Source of the DNA: JABMQB01 sp963678235
Lineage (GTDB): Bacteria; Bacteroidota; Bacteroidia; Bacteroidales; Prolixibacteraceae
Direction: 5' to 3'
Length of the DNA stretch: 64,000 bases
NCBI GenBank assembly: GCA_963678235.1
Contig: OY782766.1
Coordinates: 1,426,001-1,490,000, forward strand
The notes below the pieces were generated by a model. That model saw only the letters and a list, made by a program, of their open reading frames with translations. It was not told the origin of the DNA and did no database searches. Position numbers and translations under genes: made by a program. This document shows, piece by piece, positions 1 to 8,008 of the stretch (the stretch's first letter is position 1; the number at the start of each line of letters is the position of its first letter).

Positions 1-90
1 TTTATCTGGAGTGAATTCTATCGCGTTCGTGACGAAATAAAAGAACGTTTTTACAAGCTTTACACCGAAGATATTAAGCCACAGCTATGA
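1..90 (+). CDS. C-terminal end of an ars-operon gene, probably arsenate reductase (partial)
   Basis: An open frame enters from the left edge and ends at TGA 88-90, giving 29 residues. The FYRVRDEIKERFYKLY stretch resembles the last helix of low-molecular-weight-phosphatase-type arsenate reductases, which often carry a VRDEI(K/R)-R segment near the C-terminus. The stop overlaps the ATG of the following arsenite efflux gene in an ATGA arrangement, so the two are translationally coupled. That context fits ArsC followed by Acr3. Only the tail is visible, with no catalytic Cys loop, so the assignment rests on the tail and on the neighbour; another ars-operon protein is possible. Confidence 0.55.
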   Translation, partial: FIWSEFYRVRDEIKERFYKLYTEDIKPQL

Positions 91-1190
91 AACAATCGTT
101 GACAAAGAAGCTATCATTCACCGATCGTTACCTCACCCTTTGGATTTTTCTGGTAATGGCAGCCGGAGTCGCGGCAGGGTATTTTTTTAAAGAAATTAGT
201 GGTTTTTGGAACCAGTTTCAATCAGGCACAACCAATATTCCAATAGCCATTGGACTCATTGTAATGATGTACCCTCCCCTGGCTAAAGTCAAGTACGAGG
301 AATTAAAAGATGTTTTCAAAAATGTAAAAATACTTGGCTTATCGTTGGTTCAAAACTGGGTTATTGGACCGCTGCTTATGTTCGGGCTGGCCATTTTATT
401 TTTGCAGGATTATCCGCACTACATGGCAGGATTAATCCTAATCGGATTAGCACGTTGCATAGCCATGGTAATCGTTTGGAACGAACTTGCCAAAGGTGAT
501 ACAGAGTATGCAGCCGGCTTAGTTGCTTTTAATTCCATTTTTCAGGTTTTGTTCTTTTCACTTTATGCCTGGGTATTCCTGACTGTTTTACCTGATTTAA
601 TGGGAATACAATCCTTTGAAGTTAATATCACCATTGCCGAAATTGCCAAAAGTGTATTTATCTATTTGGGCATACCTTTCATTGCCGGATTTTTCACACG
701 TTACTTTCTCATCCGAATAAAATCAAAGGAATGGTACGAAACCAGGTTTATTCCCAAGATTAGTCCATTAACACTGATTGCTTTGCTTTTCACCATTTTT
801 GTAATGTTCTCGCTCAAAGGTGAATACATTATCAAAATCCCTTTGGATGTGGTAAGGATTGCAATTCCTCTTGTGATCTATTTTGTTATTATGTTTCTGG
901 TATCCTTTTTTATGGGCAAAAAAGTGGGTGCCGACTATTCAAAAACAACGTCCATTGCTTTTACTGCCGCCAGTAACAATTTTGAATTGGCAATTGCTGT
1001 TGCCGTTGCGGTATTCGGTATCAATTCGGGTGAAGCGTTTGCTGCCGTAATTGGACCATTGGTAGAAGTACCCGTGTTGATTTCCCTGGTAAATGTGGCA
1101 CTTTGGTTTCAAAAGAAGTATTTCCCAATGGCTAAAAAAGCGGATATCGATTCAACGGATCTTTGTTCTCCAGTAAAAGAAGACCAATAA
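87..1190 (+). CDS. acr3: ACR3-family arsenite efflux transporter
   Basis: Inner-membrane carrier that exports arsenite, usually after arsenate reduction by ArsC. The 367-residue protein has about ten hydrophobic segments and the conserved block LARCIAMVIVWNELAKGD, in which Cys124 corresponds to the essential cysteine of TM4 in the ACR3 family. The later block TAASNNFELAIAVAVAVFG and the GPLVEVPVL segment near the end are also family hallmarks. Length is usual for the bacterial ACR3 group without a fused domain. The start ATG overlaps the stop of the preceding gene by four bases, so this is the downstream gene of an arsenic-resistance operon whose regulator lies outside the window. Some members also export antimonite; the sequence does not decide this. 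Confidence 0.95.
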   Translation: MKQSLTKKLSFTDRYLTLWIFLVMAAGVAAGYFFKEISGFWNQFQSGTTNIPIAIGLIVMMYPPLAKVKYEELKDVFKNVKILGLSLVQNWVIGPLLMFGLAILFLQDYPHYMAGLILIGLARCIAMVIVWNELAKGDTEYAAGLVAFNSIFQVLFFSLYAWVFLTVLPDLMGIQSFEVNITIAEIAKSVFIYLGIPFIAGFFTRYFLIRIKSKEWYETRFIPKISPLTLIALLFTIFVMFSLKGEYIIKIPLDVVRIAIPLVIYFVIMFLVSFFMGKKVGADYSKTTSIAFTAASNNFELAIAVAVAVFGINSGEAFAAVIGPLVEVPVLISLVNVALWFQKKYFPMAKKADIDSTDLCSPVKEDQ

Positions 1191-1376
1191 ATCGGTCTGA
1201 TTTGAGTAGCAAGTAATGAGTATTGAGAGTAAAAACAAAAAGAGATTTTAAGCACTCGAATATTAAAGCCGAAAAACTAATTCCTATCAAGATAAAGGTT
1301 TATTGATACATATATTAGATACAATAAACAGATTAGAAAAATAGCATTTATAAACAATAGATAAAGCACTAATCAC

Positions 1377-1829
1377 TTATACTTCTTTGTAAAATATTGA
1401 TTTATAATCCAACTGTTTTGCGCCATAGTTATTGTAAAAATTAATGGCGCCTTTGTTATCGTTATTTACATACCATTCCACTTTGGCTGCACCTAAACTT
1501 TTGGCATATTCGCAAATGCGGTCAAGAAGCATTTTGCCAATGCCATTTCCACGGAATTCAGGAAATACAAATAAATCTTCGATAAAAATATTGGTTTTAG
1601 CTTTGAAGGTGGAAAAGGCTTTAAAGAACAAGGAAAACCCGGTCACCTCATTTTTTTCATTTTCAGCAATTAGCACCAACACATGGCTGTTGGGCGAAAA
1701 AATTTCCTGCAATAGGTCTTCCTTTTTTGCCGTTACAAGTTCCAATTGGTTGACATGCTCTGCCAATCCACGAATGCAACTGTAAATCATATCAATATCC
1801 TGTTCTTTTGCTTCCCTTATGGTTATCAT
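1377..1829 (-). CDS. GNAT-family N-acetyltransferase
   Basis: A 150-residue acetyl-CoA-dependent acyltransferase of unknown substrate. The acetyl-CoA pyrophosphate-binding loop is visible as FPEFRGNGIGKMLL (RGNGIG at 93-98), preceded by the beta-strand IFIEDLFV and followed by the C-terminal NDNKGAINFYNNYGAKQ motif seen in diamine/spermidine acetyltransferase-like GNATs. The protein is complete and of normal single-domain length. It stands alone, convergent with the arsenic operon, and no partner suggests the substrate. A polyamine or small amine is plausible from the C-terminal motif but this is inference. Confidence 0.9.
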   Translation of the reverse strand: MITIREAKEQDIDMIYSCIRGLAEHVNQLELVTAKKEDLLQEIFSPNSHVLVLIAENEKNEVTGFSLFFKAFSTFKAKTNIFIEDLFVFPEFRGNGIGKMLLDRICEYAKSLGAAKVEWYVNNDNKGAINFYNNYGAKQLDYKSIFYKEV

Positions 1830-2067
1830 TGATTATTTCTTGTTTATATTTTCCCTAAATGTATAAAATCATATCTCATAACACTGTTTTAAAAATTTAG
1901 AATTCTTGGATTTATCATTTTTTAAAATCAAACTGATAAAAAATCCTTCATTAAATTGATGACCATTGCTATTGCGTTTGTACTTTACGACTAAAAATGA
2001 TTCTAAAGGTGACCAGAAGTGATTAGTAAAATTTATTTTATTATGTTTGATAAAAAATCAGATAATC

Positions 2068-2796
2068 ATGCCCAATCATTTGTCCGGTATTACTTTATAT
2101 CCTGAAAAATATCCAACCAAAGAACATTACCCGTTTAATTTGCCTTTGTTCTCAGAAACCGAAAACCTTGATTTTTCAACTCCAATAACCATGTTTGTTG
2201 GGGAAAATGGCTCAGGGAAATCGACATTGCTTGAAGCCATTGCAGTGGCGTGTGGTATTTATATTTGGCGTAAGGAAAGTTATTCAAGTGTAACGGTAAA
2301 CCGCTATGCAGCTTCGCTTCATCGCTACTTAAAAGTACATTGGACCAATGGTTCTGTTCCCGGATCGTTTTTTGGCGCACAGATTTTCAAAGATTTTGCC
2401 TCTATTTTAGATGAGTGGGCTTCAACAGATCCTGCACAATTGGAATTATTCGGCGGGAAATCGTTGGTTACCCAATCGCACGGACAATCGTTAATGGCAT
2501 TTTTTAAAACCCGTTACAAACTCAAAGGATTATATTTACTTGATGAACCCGAAACCGCCCTTTCACCATCGAGCCAATTGGAATTATTGAAACTATTGAA
2601 TGAAAATGCAAAGGGTGGACATGCACAATTTATTGTTGCAACCCACTCGCCCATTTTATTGGCGTGCCCACAAGCAAAAATCTACAATTTTAATGCATCG
2701 CCAATTTCTACAACCGAATATGAGAAAACGGAGCATTTTATGGTGTACGATGACTTTATCAGAAACCGTGAAAAGTATGTGAATATTTACGAATAA
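2068..2796 (+). CDS. AAA/ABC-type ATPase with SMC-like ATP-binding fold
   Basis: A cytoplasmic P-loop ATPase of about 242 residues. In order it shows a Walker A loop GENGSGKST (about residue 45-53), an ABC-signature-like SHGQS (about 137-141), a Walker B block LYLLDEPETALSP and an H-loop ATHSPILL. This is the minimal ABC-type ATPase architecture of the predicted-ATPase family related to the RecF/OLD group, without a coiled coil or nuclease domain. The open frame reaches back to a TTG at 2047, but the ATG at 2068 is the better start because the conserved sequence begins right after it. It is monocistronic and converges on the S37 peptidase gene. Biological role unknown; homologues are usually annotated only as ATP-binding proteins. 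Confidence 0.85.
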   Translation: MPNHLSGITLYPEKYPTKEHYPFNLPLFSETENLDFSTPITMFVGENGSGKSTLLEAIAVACGIYIWRKESYSSVTVNRYAASLHRYLKVHWTNGSVPGSFFGAQIFKDFASILDEWASTDPAQLELFGGKSLVTQSHGQSLMAFFKTRYKLKGLYLLDEPETALSPSSQLELLKLLNENAKGGHAQFIVATHSPILLACPQAKIYNFNASPISTTEYEKTEHFMVYDDFIRNREKYVNIYE

Positions 2797-2816
2797 GCGT
2801 TTTTAAAGATCCTGTT

Positions 2817-4100
2817 TTAAATCCTTCCCAACCATCGTTCAAGAGTCGATAGAAACAACTTCTTATCAGCTTCATTCATGTTTGAATATCGGGCAGAACC
2901 ATGGTCTTTGCCTTTCATAAAAAACCAAACTGCATCAACATTTTTGGAAGGAGGAACTGCCGCTGCAGTCCAGGTATCGGTTGCCCCATAAATATACATC
3001 AGTTGGTTTCCATCGGTCTGAAGCCAACGGTTAACTTTGTTTAAAACACTACCATCGAAATTAACGGGAATATGTTTTGGTACAAGAGCCGCATGAGGAT
3101 GCGGATATACTGGCAACACCTTTAAATCGTTTTTGAAGTTCTCCGTGTCATAACCATAATATCCCAGTTGCGTTGCCGACTGGTAATAATGAGGCAAAAA
3201 ATAGTCGATGTCACGGTCGCTGAATAATTTCATGCTGCTTACTTTCATCAAATAATCCACAGCATCCTGAAGGGAACTGGTGTCAGAAGGGATTTCATCA
3301 CAAGATGATCCGTATTGCCAAAATGCAAACGGATATTCCAAAACACTGTACTCAAAAGCACCTTCAAAACCCAGGTATTTAAACGATAAACCAGCATCGT
3401 CACAGAACTTTTTTAACAATGGCAGAACCTTTTCCCTTTGCCTGAAAATCCGCTTCTGGAACAATAGAATTTTTTTACGGCATTCATCCGAACCAATGGT
3501 ATCTAAAAAGGCCGTTAGTCTTTTTTCCTCAAATTCGGTATTAATTGGAGCCACATAAGGCACGCCAGCATCTACATCGTCCGGGAAAAAGTATTTATAA
3601 AAAATGGTGGTCGCACCTCCTTTGCTAATCCCTGTGCTTACCCATTTATTTTTGTAGATACGCTTAAAAAGTTGATTTATTTGGTGTAAGTCCGCTGTTG
3701 CCTGTTCTATGTTCAAATAGCTATAATCCAGGGTATCTGGTACGCTCGTCCCAAAAAACCGATGCTCAATTGATAATTGATTTCCGTCCAACAATTTGCT
3801 TAGCTCGGTTTTATAAGCCCTGTGCTGACTATAGCCCGAAATATACATAACCATTGGCTTATCAAATCCTTTGTGCGATAAAAACACACGTTGATGGAAA
3901 TACCCTTTTTCAGGATTTTGGTGATCCAAAGGTTGTTTGATTTTTAACTCGTAGCTTTTTTCAAAATTACCCTTCGTTTCCAATTCCTTAAAAGTAACAC
4001 CCGGCAATTCTGATAAAACCTTATCAATTTCAATATCTTGAGCATTTACATTGCAGGTAAAACCAAGGAATAAAATCAAACCTAAAAACAAAGACTTCAT
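2817..4100 (-). CDS. Secreted S37 (PS-10) family aminopeptidase
   Basis: A serine peptidase of the tripeptidyl aminopeptidase type with an alpha/beta-hydrolase fold. The mature protein follows a signal peptide (MKSLFLGLILFLGFTCNVNAQ), so I take the ATG at 4100 rather than the upstream ATG at 4127, which would put nine residues before the signal. In the longer numbering the nucleophile elbow GISKGG gives Ser168; Asp384 in YGATDTW and His409 in GKDHGSARY complete a likely triad. The motifs QPLDHQNP and EHRFFG are typical of S28/S37 enzymes. It follows the DUF4332 gene by about 50 bases on the same strand and may be co-transcribed. It probably trims peptides in the periplasm. Confidence 0.85.
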   Translation of the reverse strand: MKSLFLGLILFLGFTCNVNAQDIEIDKVLSELPGVTFKELETKGNFEKSYELKIKQPLDHQNPEKGYFHQRVFLSHKGFDKPMVMYISGYSQHRAYKTELSKLLDGNQLSIEHRFFGTSVPDTLDYSYLNIEQATADLHQINQLFKRIYKNKWVSTGISKGGATTIFYKYFFPDDVDAGVPYVAPINTEFEEKRLTAFLDTIGSDECRKKILLFQKRIFRQREKVLPLLKKFCDDAGLSFKYLGFEGAFEYSVLEYPFAFWQYGSSCDEIPSDTSSLQDAVDYLMKVSSMKLFSDRDIDYFLPHYYQSATQLGYYGYDTENFKNDLKVLPVYPHPHAALVPKHIPVNFDGSVLNKVNRWLQTDGNQLMYIYGATDTWTAAAVPPSKNVDAVWFFMKGKDHGSARYSNMNEADKKLFLSTLERWLGRI

Positions 4101-4150
4101 GTGTATATTTTTTATGATTGAGACCAATAATATTATATTCGGGATAGTTA

Positions 4151-4834
4151 CTAATATTCAATTTCCAATGGAACTTCTTTTGCTGCTTCCACCAAAATGC
4201 AAACATCGTTTAAACCAATATGCCCCTTAAAAATGCTTCTATCCTGGTTTAACTGATTAATGTGTTTATGCAATTCAATTGGATCAGCCTTCGTGGCTTT
4301 TTCCACCGAAACTATCCCAAGATCGTACAAAATTCTGGCATAAGTAACACCAACCCACTTAATCCTTGATAAATCGCACAACCCGGTCAGTTCCAAAATC
4401 TGTGCAGCATCTATTCCAGTTTCTTTTGCAAGGTTAGCTCTTTTTTCGGGCGTTAAAACCCGATCGTAAAGTTTAAGTGTGTTTCTAATTCCAATCTTTT
4501 CAAGGCTATCCGAAACTCCATCCGGCAATCCAGGAAAATCGGATAACTTATTTGGTTTTGGCAGCATACTATTTAGCTCGCGAAGCAATATTTTCAAATA
4601 ATCGCCCGAAAAACATTCTTCTTTCTGCAATTCCAAAAGGCGATCTTTCTTTTTTAGCAGCTGCATTAGCTCTCCTAAGTTAGCAATCCCTATTTTTTGA
4701 AAATAAGCAAACCTCTCCCCCAGCCTTTCTTTTAAAATGCTTCGGCTTGGTGGCAGGTAAGCCTTCTCCAGTTTTGAGCGATATTGTTCTAACGAAATAT
4801 TTTCCAGATCAATGTAATATCCCATATCATCCAC
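4151..4834 (-). CDS. DUF4332 domain protein (helix-hairpin-helix-like)
   Basis: A 227-residue soluble protein. The C-terminal two thirds contain repeated helix-hairpin-helix-like units (GVSDSLEKIGIRNTLKLYDR, ELTGLCDLSRIKWVGVTYARIL, DLGIVSVEKATKADP), which is the pattern of DUF4332. Family members are thought to bind nucleic acid or other proteins through HhH units, but no function is established. The first codon of the frame is GTG at 4834; an ATG three codons later (4825) is equally possible. The gene lies just upstream of the secreted S37 peptidase on the same strand. There is no signal peptide or membrane segment, so it acts in the cytoplasm. Confidence 0.75.
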   Translation of the reverse strand: MDDMGYYIDLENISLEQYRSKLEKAYLPPSRSILKERLGERFAYFQKIGIANLGELMQLLKKKDRLLELQKEECFSGDYLKILLRELNSMLPKPNKLSDFPGLPDGVSDSLEKIGIRNTLKLYDRVLTPEKRANLAKETGIDAAQILELTGLCDLSRIKWVGVTYARILYDLGIVSVEKATKADPIELHKHINQLNQDRSIFKGHIGLNDVCILVEAAKEVPLEIEY

Positions 4835-5287
4835 TTATTTTCTTAAGAAACAATATTGATTATGCTTTAGAAAATGAATAAATAAAGGTAGGTAAACGCG
4901 AAACATAAAAGTATAATCGAAGTCAGGAAACTGTTTTTTGTTGAAACTTTAATTGCTTATACATAAAAAACAAAAACCTATCGACTTTGCTGCCAATGGG
5001 TTTCGTTATAAATATTATTTTCAAGTTAATGGTTAAAAACTCCGAATTGTATTCGGAGCAGAGCAGCTACTTTAGTTTCTATAGATTTCTTTTTATGATG
5101 GAAGCCTGAAGCACGAAGCACGAAGGTAAATCGAGAGTTCGTTATGATTTTTTCCCGTCTTCTGACTTCTGCCTTCCCGCCAATTATCATTTTAATTATC
5201 GAATTTCATTCGAATTCTTAAAACCCATGGATTTTCAATCCCTAGTTGTTTATTTCCATCTTCGGAATTTATACTCCGGTAAAAGAA
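4835..5287. other. Intergenic region carrying a copy of dispersed repeat family 1
   Basis: No convincing gene. Positions 5025-5092 match, in inverse orientation, the repeats at about 20985-21062 and 39950-40010, including the hairpin CTCCGAAT-loop-ATTCGGAG and the block AGCTACTTTAGTTTCTATAG. The rest (5100-5200) is low-complexity debris with GAAGCACGAAGCACGAAGG and CTTCTGACTTCTGCCTTC. This is the gap between the start of the DUF4332 gene and the end of GH105. Confidence 0.7.
5025..5092 (-). repeat. Dispersed repeat family 1, copy A (short form)
   Basis: Reverse-complement match to copies B and C. It keeps the GTTAATGGTTAAAA end, the 8-bp-stem hairpin CTCCGAAT/ATTCGGAG (5040-5058) and the CTACTTTAGTTTCTATA block. 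Relative to copy B it lacks about 30 bases containing the second hairpin CCCGAT/ATCGGG. Confidence 0.75.
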
Positions 5288-6598
5288 TTATTTTTTTGAT
5301 TTCTCGAATTCAAGGCTCGCCATAATAAATGGTCCAAGTACTTTTCCTTCGGTATTGTTGTTAATGGTAACATCGCCACCACAAAGGTAATAATCGGCAT
5401 CGCCTTTTCGGTCACCACTCAAACCAGCCGATTCGCAACTTTGAATAATTTTTATTTTACCATCCGGCTCTTCTACAATAAACTGCTCAATCAATCCTTT
5501 GTAAGCTTTTTGGGCAACGGGCATATATGTTTTTGCATCGAGAACGCCCAAATGCACGCCTTTAAAATATGCATAAGTAAACATAGAAGAAGCCGAAGAC
5601 TCCAGATAATTGTTTATGCCACATGAACTTGTTTTTGTAGCATCGTACTGTAAAAGTTGGTACCAGCATCCGGATTTGGCATCCTGGCGAGCTTTTAATC
5701 CATCGGCAACCATGTTCACATATTTTACCAATCGAGGACGTGCAGCGTGTTCGTTGGGCATATTTTCAAGGGCATCGACCAAAGCTGCAAAGAACCAGCC
5801 CATTCCACGGCCCCAAAACTCAAGTGAACGTCCGGTTACTGGATCTGCCCAATACGATGAAGCATCGTTTTTAGGCTCAGCCGACCATGCATGGTAATTT
5901 AACTTTTTCACCGGGTCCCAGGTATAGGCAAAAATGGTATCAAATTGCATAGCAATATCATCCCACGCTTTACTATTTGCTTTTACACCCTCTTCCAAAC
6001 CAAAGTTTCCCTGCCATTCGGCATACAATGCAGGTCCCATATACAATCCGTCGAGCCACATTTGGTTCACATACTTCTTTTTGTGCCAAAAACCTCCGGC
6101 ACCGGGCAGTGGTTTTGCGATGCGAATTTGCTCGTTTATCAACTTATTACGACAAATAGTTGCGTTCTTTTTATAGGTTGCGGCTTTATCTTTTTGTCCT
6201 TTTGCTTTTGCCCCACGGTAAAGTTCGAAAAATATTTTTCCGGCATTCAGGTCATCGATATTGCTTTCGCCAAAGCGCATTTGAATATGGTCGGCATAGT
6301 CCTCAACAGCACTGTAACAGGCAGCGCTCCATGCCTGATCCTGATAATGCTCCCAGGTCATTAAAATGGCTTTTGCTACCAATCCGGGCACATAGTCCCA
6401 TTCAATATTTCGTTCGGTGGTGGCGGTTTTAAAATGTGTGGTTGCCGATTTATTCCTAAAATCGCCCATGCGGGAGTTAATAATCCAGCGTGAATAAAGG
6501 GTGTCGGAATGAAATTCAGCAGCTTGAAGCGAAGTAACCGCCATCAATACGAATAGCAGAGGGAAATAAATTTTAAGATAGTTGTGTTTCGTTGACAT
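5288..6598 (-). CDS. GH105 (GH88-like) unsaturated rhamnogalacturonyl/glucuronyl hydrolase
   Basis: Secreted or periplasmic glycoside hydrolase that removes the unsaturated uronic acid left at the non-reducing end by polysaccharide lyases, acting on pectin-type (rhamnogalacturonan) or algal uronic-acid oligosaccharides. Signal peptide at 1-26, then an alpha/alpha-six barrel. The hallmark QMWLDGLYMGPAL gives Asp183 as the likely proton donor (equivalent to Asp143 of YteR), and WGRGMGWFFAALVDALE is the second conserved helix pair. Full length for the family (436 aa). It is alone: no lyase, SusC or SusD lies beside it. The unknown protein cut off at the right edge is 57 kb away. Confidence 0.9.
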   Translation of the reverse strand: MSTKHNYLKIYFPLLFVLMAVTSLQAAEFHSDTLYSRWIINSRMGDFRNKSATTHFKTATTERNIEWDYVPGLVAKAILMTWEHYQDQAWSAACYSAVEDYADHIQMRFGESNIDDLNAGKIFFELYRGAKAKGQKDKAATYKKNATICRNKLINEQIRIAKPLPGAGGFWHKKKYVNQMWLDGLYMGPALYAEWQGNFGLEEGVKANSKAWDDIAMQFDTIFAYTWDPVKKLNYHAWSAEPKNDASSYWADPVTGRSLEFWGRGMGWFFAALVDALENMPNEHAARPRLVKYVNMVADGLKARQDAKSGCWYQLLQYDATKTSSCGINNYLESSASSMFTYAYFKGVHLGVLDAKTYMPVAQKAYKGLIEQFIVEEPDGKIKIIQSCESAGLSGDRKGDADYYLCGGDVTINNNTEGKVLGPFIMASLEFEKSKK

Positions 6599-6800
6599 AG
6601 ATTAATTTTTTATTAGAATGCCACAAATATCATAAAAAAAGAAGAAATAAAAAACTAAGTGGTTCTATTTAGGGTAGTAGCTTATAGGGATTGTAACAAT
6701 GTAAATTTTCAGTTGTTGCAATTGCTTATTTACCTCTATTCACAGCAGAAAAATATTTAAAGTGTAAAGGTATTATTTGATATATATTAGAATATCTCAT

Positions 6801-6833
6801 AGCTCAACATAGATTACAAATTTGCGCTAGTGG
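6801..6833 (+). repeat. Dispersed repeat family 2, instance 1
   Basis: Contains the core ATTACAAATTTGCGCTAG (6813-6830) preceded by AGCTCA, followed by TGGTG. The same core recurs at 6997-7027 and 15470-15503, and in diverged form at 11985-12019 and 15399-15430. Confidence 0.7.
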
Positions 6834-6852
6834 TGTTTGGAGTTGGAAGTTT

Positions 6853-6983
6853 GGAGTTTAAAGTTGAAAGTTGGAGTTTGGAGTTTGGAGTTTGGAGTTT
6901 GGAGTTTAAAGTTGAAAGTTGGAGTTTGGAGTTTGGAGTTTGGAGTTTGGAGTTTGGAGTTTGGAGTTTGGAGTTTGGAGTTT
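6853..6983 (+). repeat. Compound tandem heptamer array GGAGTTT
   Basis: Two higher-order blocks. Each starts with the 20-mer GGAGTTTAAAGTTGAAAGTT (6853-6872 and 6901-6920) and is followed by perfect GGAGTTT copies: four at 6873-6900 and nine at 6921-6983. The nested structure suggests duplication of a block plus slipped-strand expansion. Related GGAGTTTGGAGTTGGAAG text appears at about 17440-17475. Confidence 0.9.
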
Positions 6984-6996
6984 GGATAAAAATTGA

Positions 6997-7027
6997 CCGT
7001 AGCGTAAATTACAAATTTGCGCTACGG
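6997..7027 (+). repeat. Dispersed repeat family 2, instance 2 (near-perfect palindrome)
   Basis: Arms CCGTAGCG and CGCTACGG enclose TAAATT-ACA-AATTTG, giving a 14-bp stem with a single T/G mismatch and a three-base ACA loop. It contains the family core ATTACAAATTTGCGCTA. Confidence 0.8.
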
Positions 7028-7126
7028 TTATTGTTAAAGATTCTCAAAATTGGGGACGGTCAAATTGTCTTTTTCAACTCATACCCCCTGGTATCAAGTT
7101 ATATCCCGAAATAACTTGTTGGCTTT

Positions 7127-7156
7127 TTTGGTATTTACAAATAATCATTACATTTG
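7127..7156 (+). promoter_or_regulatory. Bacteroidetes-type promoter of the Fur-family gene
   Basis: A TTTG at 7127-7130 and a perfect TAnnTTTG box, TACATTTG, at 7149-7156, with 18 bases between them, match the Bacteroidota sigma-ABfr promoter layout. It lies 34 bases before the ATG at 7190. Confidence 0.6.
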
Positions 7157-7187
7157 CATCGTTGTTGCAATTAAAATGAATTTGCAT
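7151..7187 (+). promoter_or_regulatory. Possible metal-regulator operator overlapping the promoter
   Basis: Between the -7 box and the start codon run several TTGCA/TGCAA elements: ATTTGCA, TTGCAAT and ATTTGCA in alternating orientation, forming imperfect dyads (for example TGCAATT...AATTTGCA). Fur-family repressors bind AT-rich dyads of this size and commonly repress their own gene. The assignment is inference. Confidence 0.35.
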
Positions 7188-7189
7188 TT

Positions 7190-7597
7190 ATGAAAGCAGT
7201 GGAGGTTTTAAATCGTCATAAGCTTAAACGAACTAGCTGTCGTGAAGGCATTATTGATGTTGTAATGGCATCAAACCAAGCCCTCTCTGAAAATGAAATA
7301 AGGGAGCGCCTGGCAGGAAATTATGACCGCACAACTTTTTACCGTTCCTTTAAAACCCTTGAAGAACATCATATTATCCACAAAATAGTTATTAATAATC
7401 AGCTGGTTAAATACGCCATTGATAATACAATCACACATAAAGATGAGCATGCACATTTTTATTGCAATGAATGCCATACCGTAAAATGTATGGAAAATAT
7501 CCCGATACAAAAATATCAGTTACCGGAAGGTTATTCCGATACTGAAACAGAAGTATTAATAAAAGGGAAGTGTGCAAATTGCGTTAATCAGGAATAA
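7190..7597 (+). CDS. Fur-family metalloregulator, probably zinc-responsive (Zur-like)
   Basis: A 135-residue metal-dependent repressor. The N-terminal winged helix (about 1-75) contains the recognition-helix region YDRTTFYRSFKTLEE; the C-terminal dimerisation domain has the structural zinc site Cys92-x2-Cys95 plus Cys128-x2-Cys131. HKDEHAH (83-89) supplies His ligands for the sensing site. It is followed after three bases by a small His/Cys-rich protein and then a TonB receptor and two lipoproteins with His-rich stretches, so it most likely controls uptake of a metal through that receptor. The receptor plug motif suggests zinc over iron. The promoter and possible dyad operators are directly upstream, pointing to autoregulation. 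Confidence 0.88.
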   Translation: MKAVEVLNRHKLKRTSCREGIIDVVMASNQALSENEIRERLAGNYDRTTFYRSFKTLEEHHIIHKIVINNQLVKYAIDNTITHKDEHAHFYCNECHTVKCMENIPIQKYQLPEGYSDTETEVLIKGKCANCVNQE

Positions 7598-7599
7598 TT

Positions 7600-7962
7600 T
7601 TGACAAAACGTAGAGCAAATATTGCGGTTTTATTGTGTGGGATTTTCCTTTTCCCAATAATATTTCAATCGGTTCACATCGTTTGGCACCATTCCCATGG
7701 TTTTAAATGCGAACATCACCATTGTCAGCAAATAGCACCTCATGAAGATTTCCATTCGTATTTTGAAAACATATCCGATGAGGTAAGTAAATGTCCGATT
7801 TGCGATTACCAATTCCCGGTAAACAATTTACCGGAGGTTTCCTTTTTGGGCACATTGCTTCCATTACATACCTGCATTTACATTGAATTAAACCAACAAA
7901 GCCAATACAAACAAGTCTTTTCAGACAAAACCCCAAGAGCGCCACCAACCTTCAAATTGTAA
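7600..7962 (+). CDS. Small His/Cys-rich membrane-anchored protein of the metal locus
   Basis: A 120-residue protein I do not recognise as a named family. It starts at TTG three bases after the Fur-family stop; no internal Met exists, so coupling and the TTG start are likely. Residues about 8-28 form a hydrophobic anchor or signal. Next comes a dense metal-ligand region, WHHSHGFKCEHHHCQQ, then a CPICDYQF knuckle near residue 64, and a C-terminus without charge clusters. The His/Cys ligands would face the periplasm if the N-terminus is an export signal. Between a metal regulator and a TonB receptor, a role in binding or passing on zinc or copper is reasonable but unproven. Confidence 0.75.
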   Translation: MTKRRANIAVLLCGIFLFPIIFQSVHIVWHHSHGFKCEHHHCQQIAPHEDFHSYFENISDEVSKCPICDYQFPVNNLPEVSFLGTLLPLHTCIYIELNQQSQYKQVFSDKTPRAPPTFKL

Positions 7963-8008
7963 ATAGCCATTTGATTTCTTTTAGTGCTTAATCTCTCATT
8001 TTTTTGCT

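Larger units (their letters stand above)
6599..7189. other. Intergenic region with tandem array, palindromic repeats and fur promoter
   Basis: No gene. From left to right: AT-rich leader of the GH105 gene, a repeat-family-2 unit at 6801-6833, a tandem GGAGTTT array (6853-6983), a 31-base family-2 palindrome (6997-7027), then the promoter region of the Fur-family gene. A repetitive frame from 6830 to 7114 reads through the array but is an artefact of the heptamer repeat. Confidence 0.8.

Noticed and set aside
1191..1376. GAGTAGCAAGTAATGAGTAT text resembling part of repeat family 1
   Set aside because: Only a short AT-rich string matches, too little to call a fourth copy.
5945..6364. A 139-residue frame on the plus strand inside GH105
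   Set aside because: Antisense shadow of the GH105 coding sequence.
6830..7114. A 94-codon frame through the heptamer array
   Set aside because: Its residues are the repeated WSLEFGV translation of GGAGTTT, so it is a product of the repeat and not a gene.
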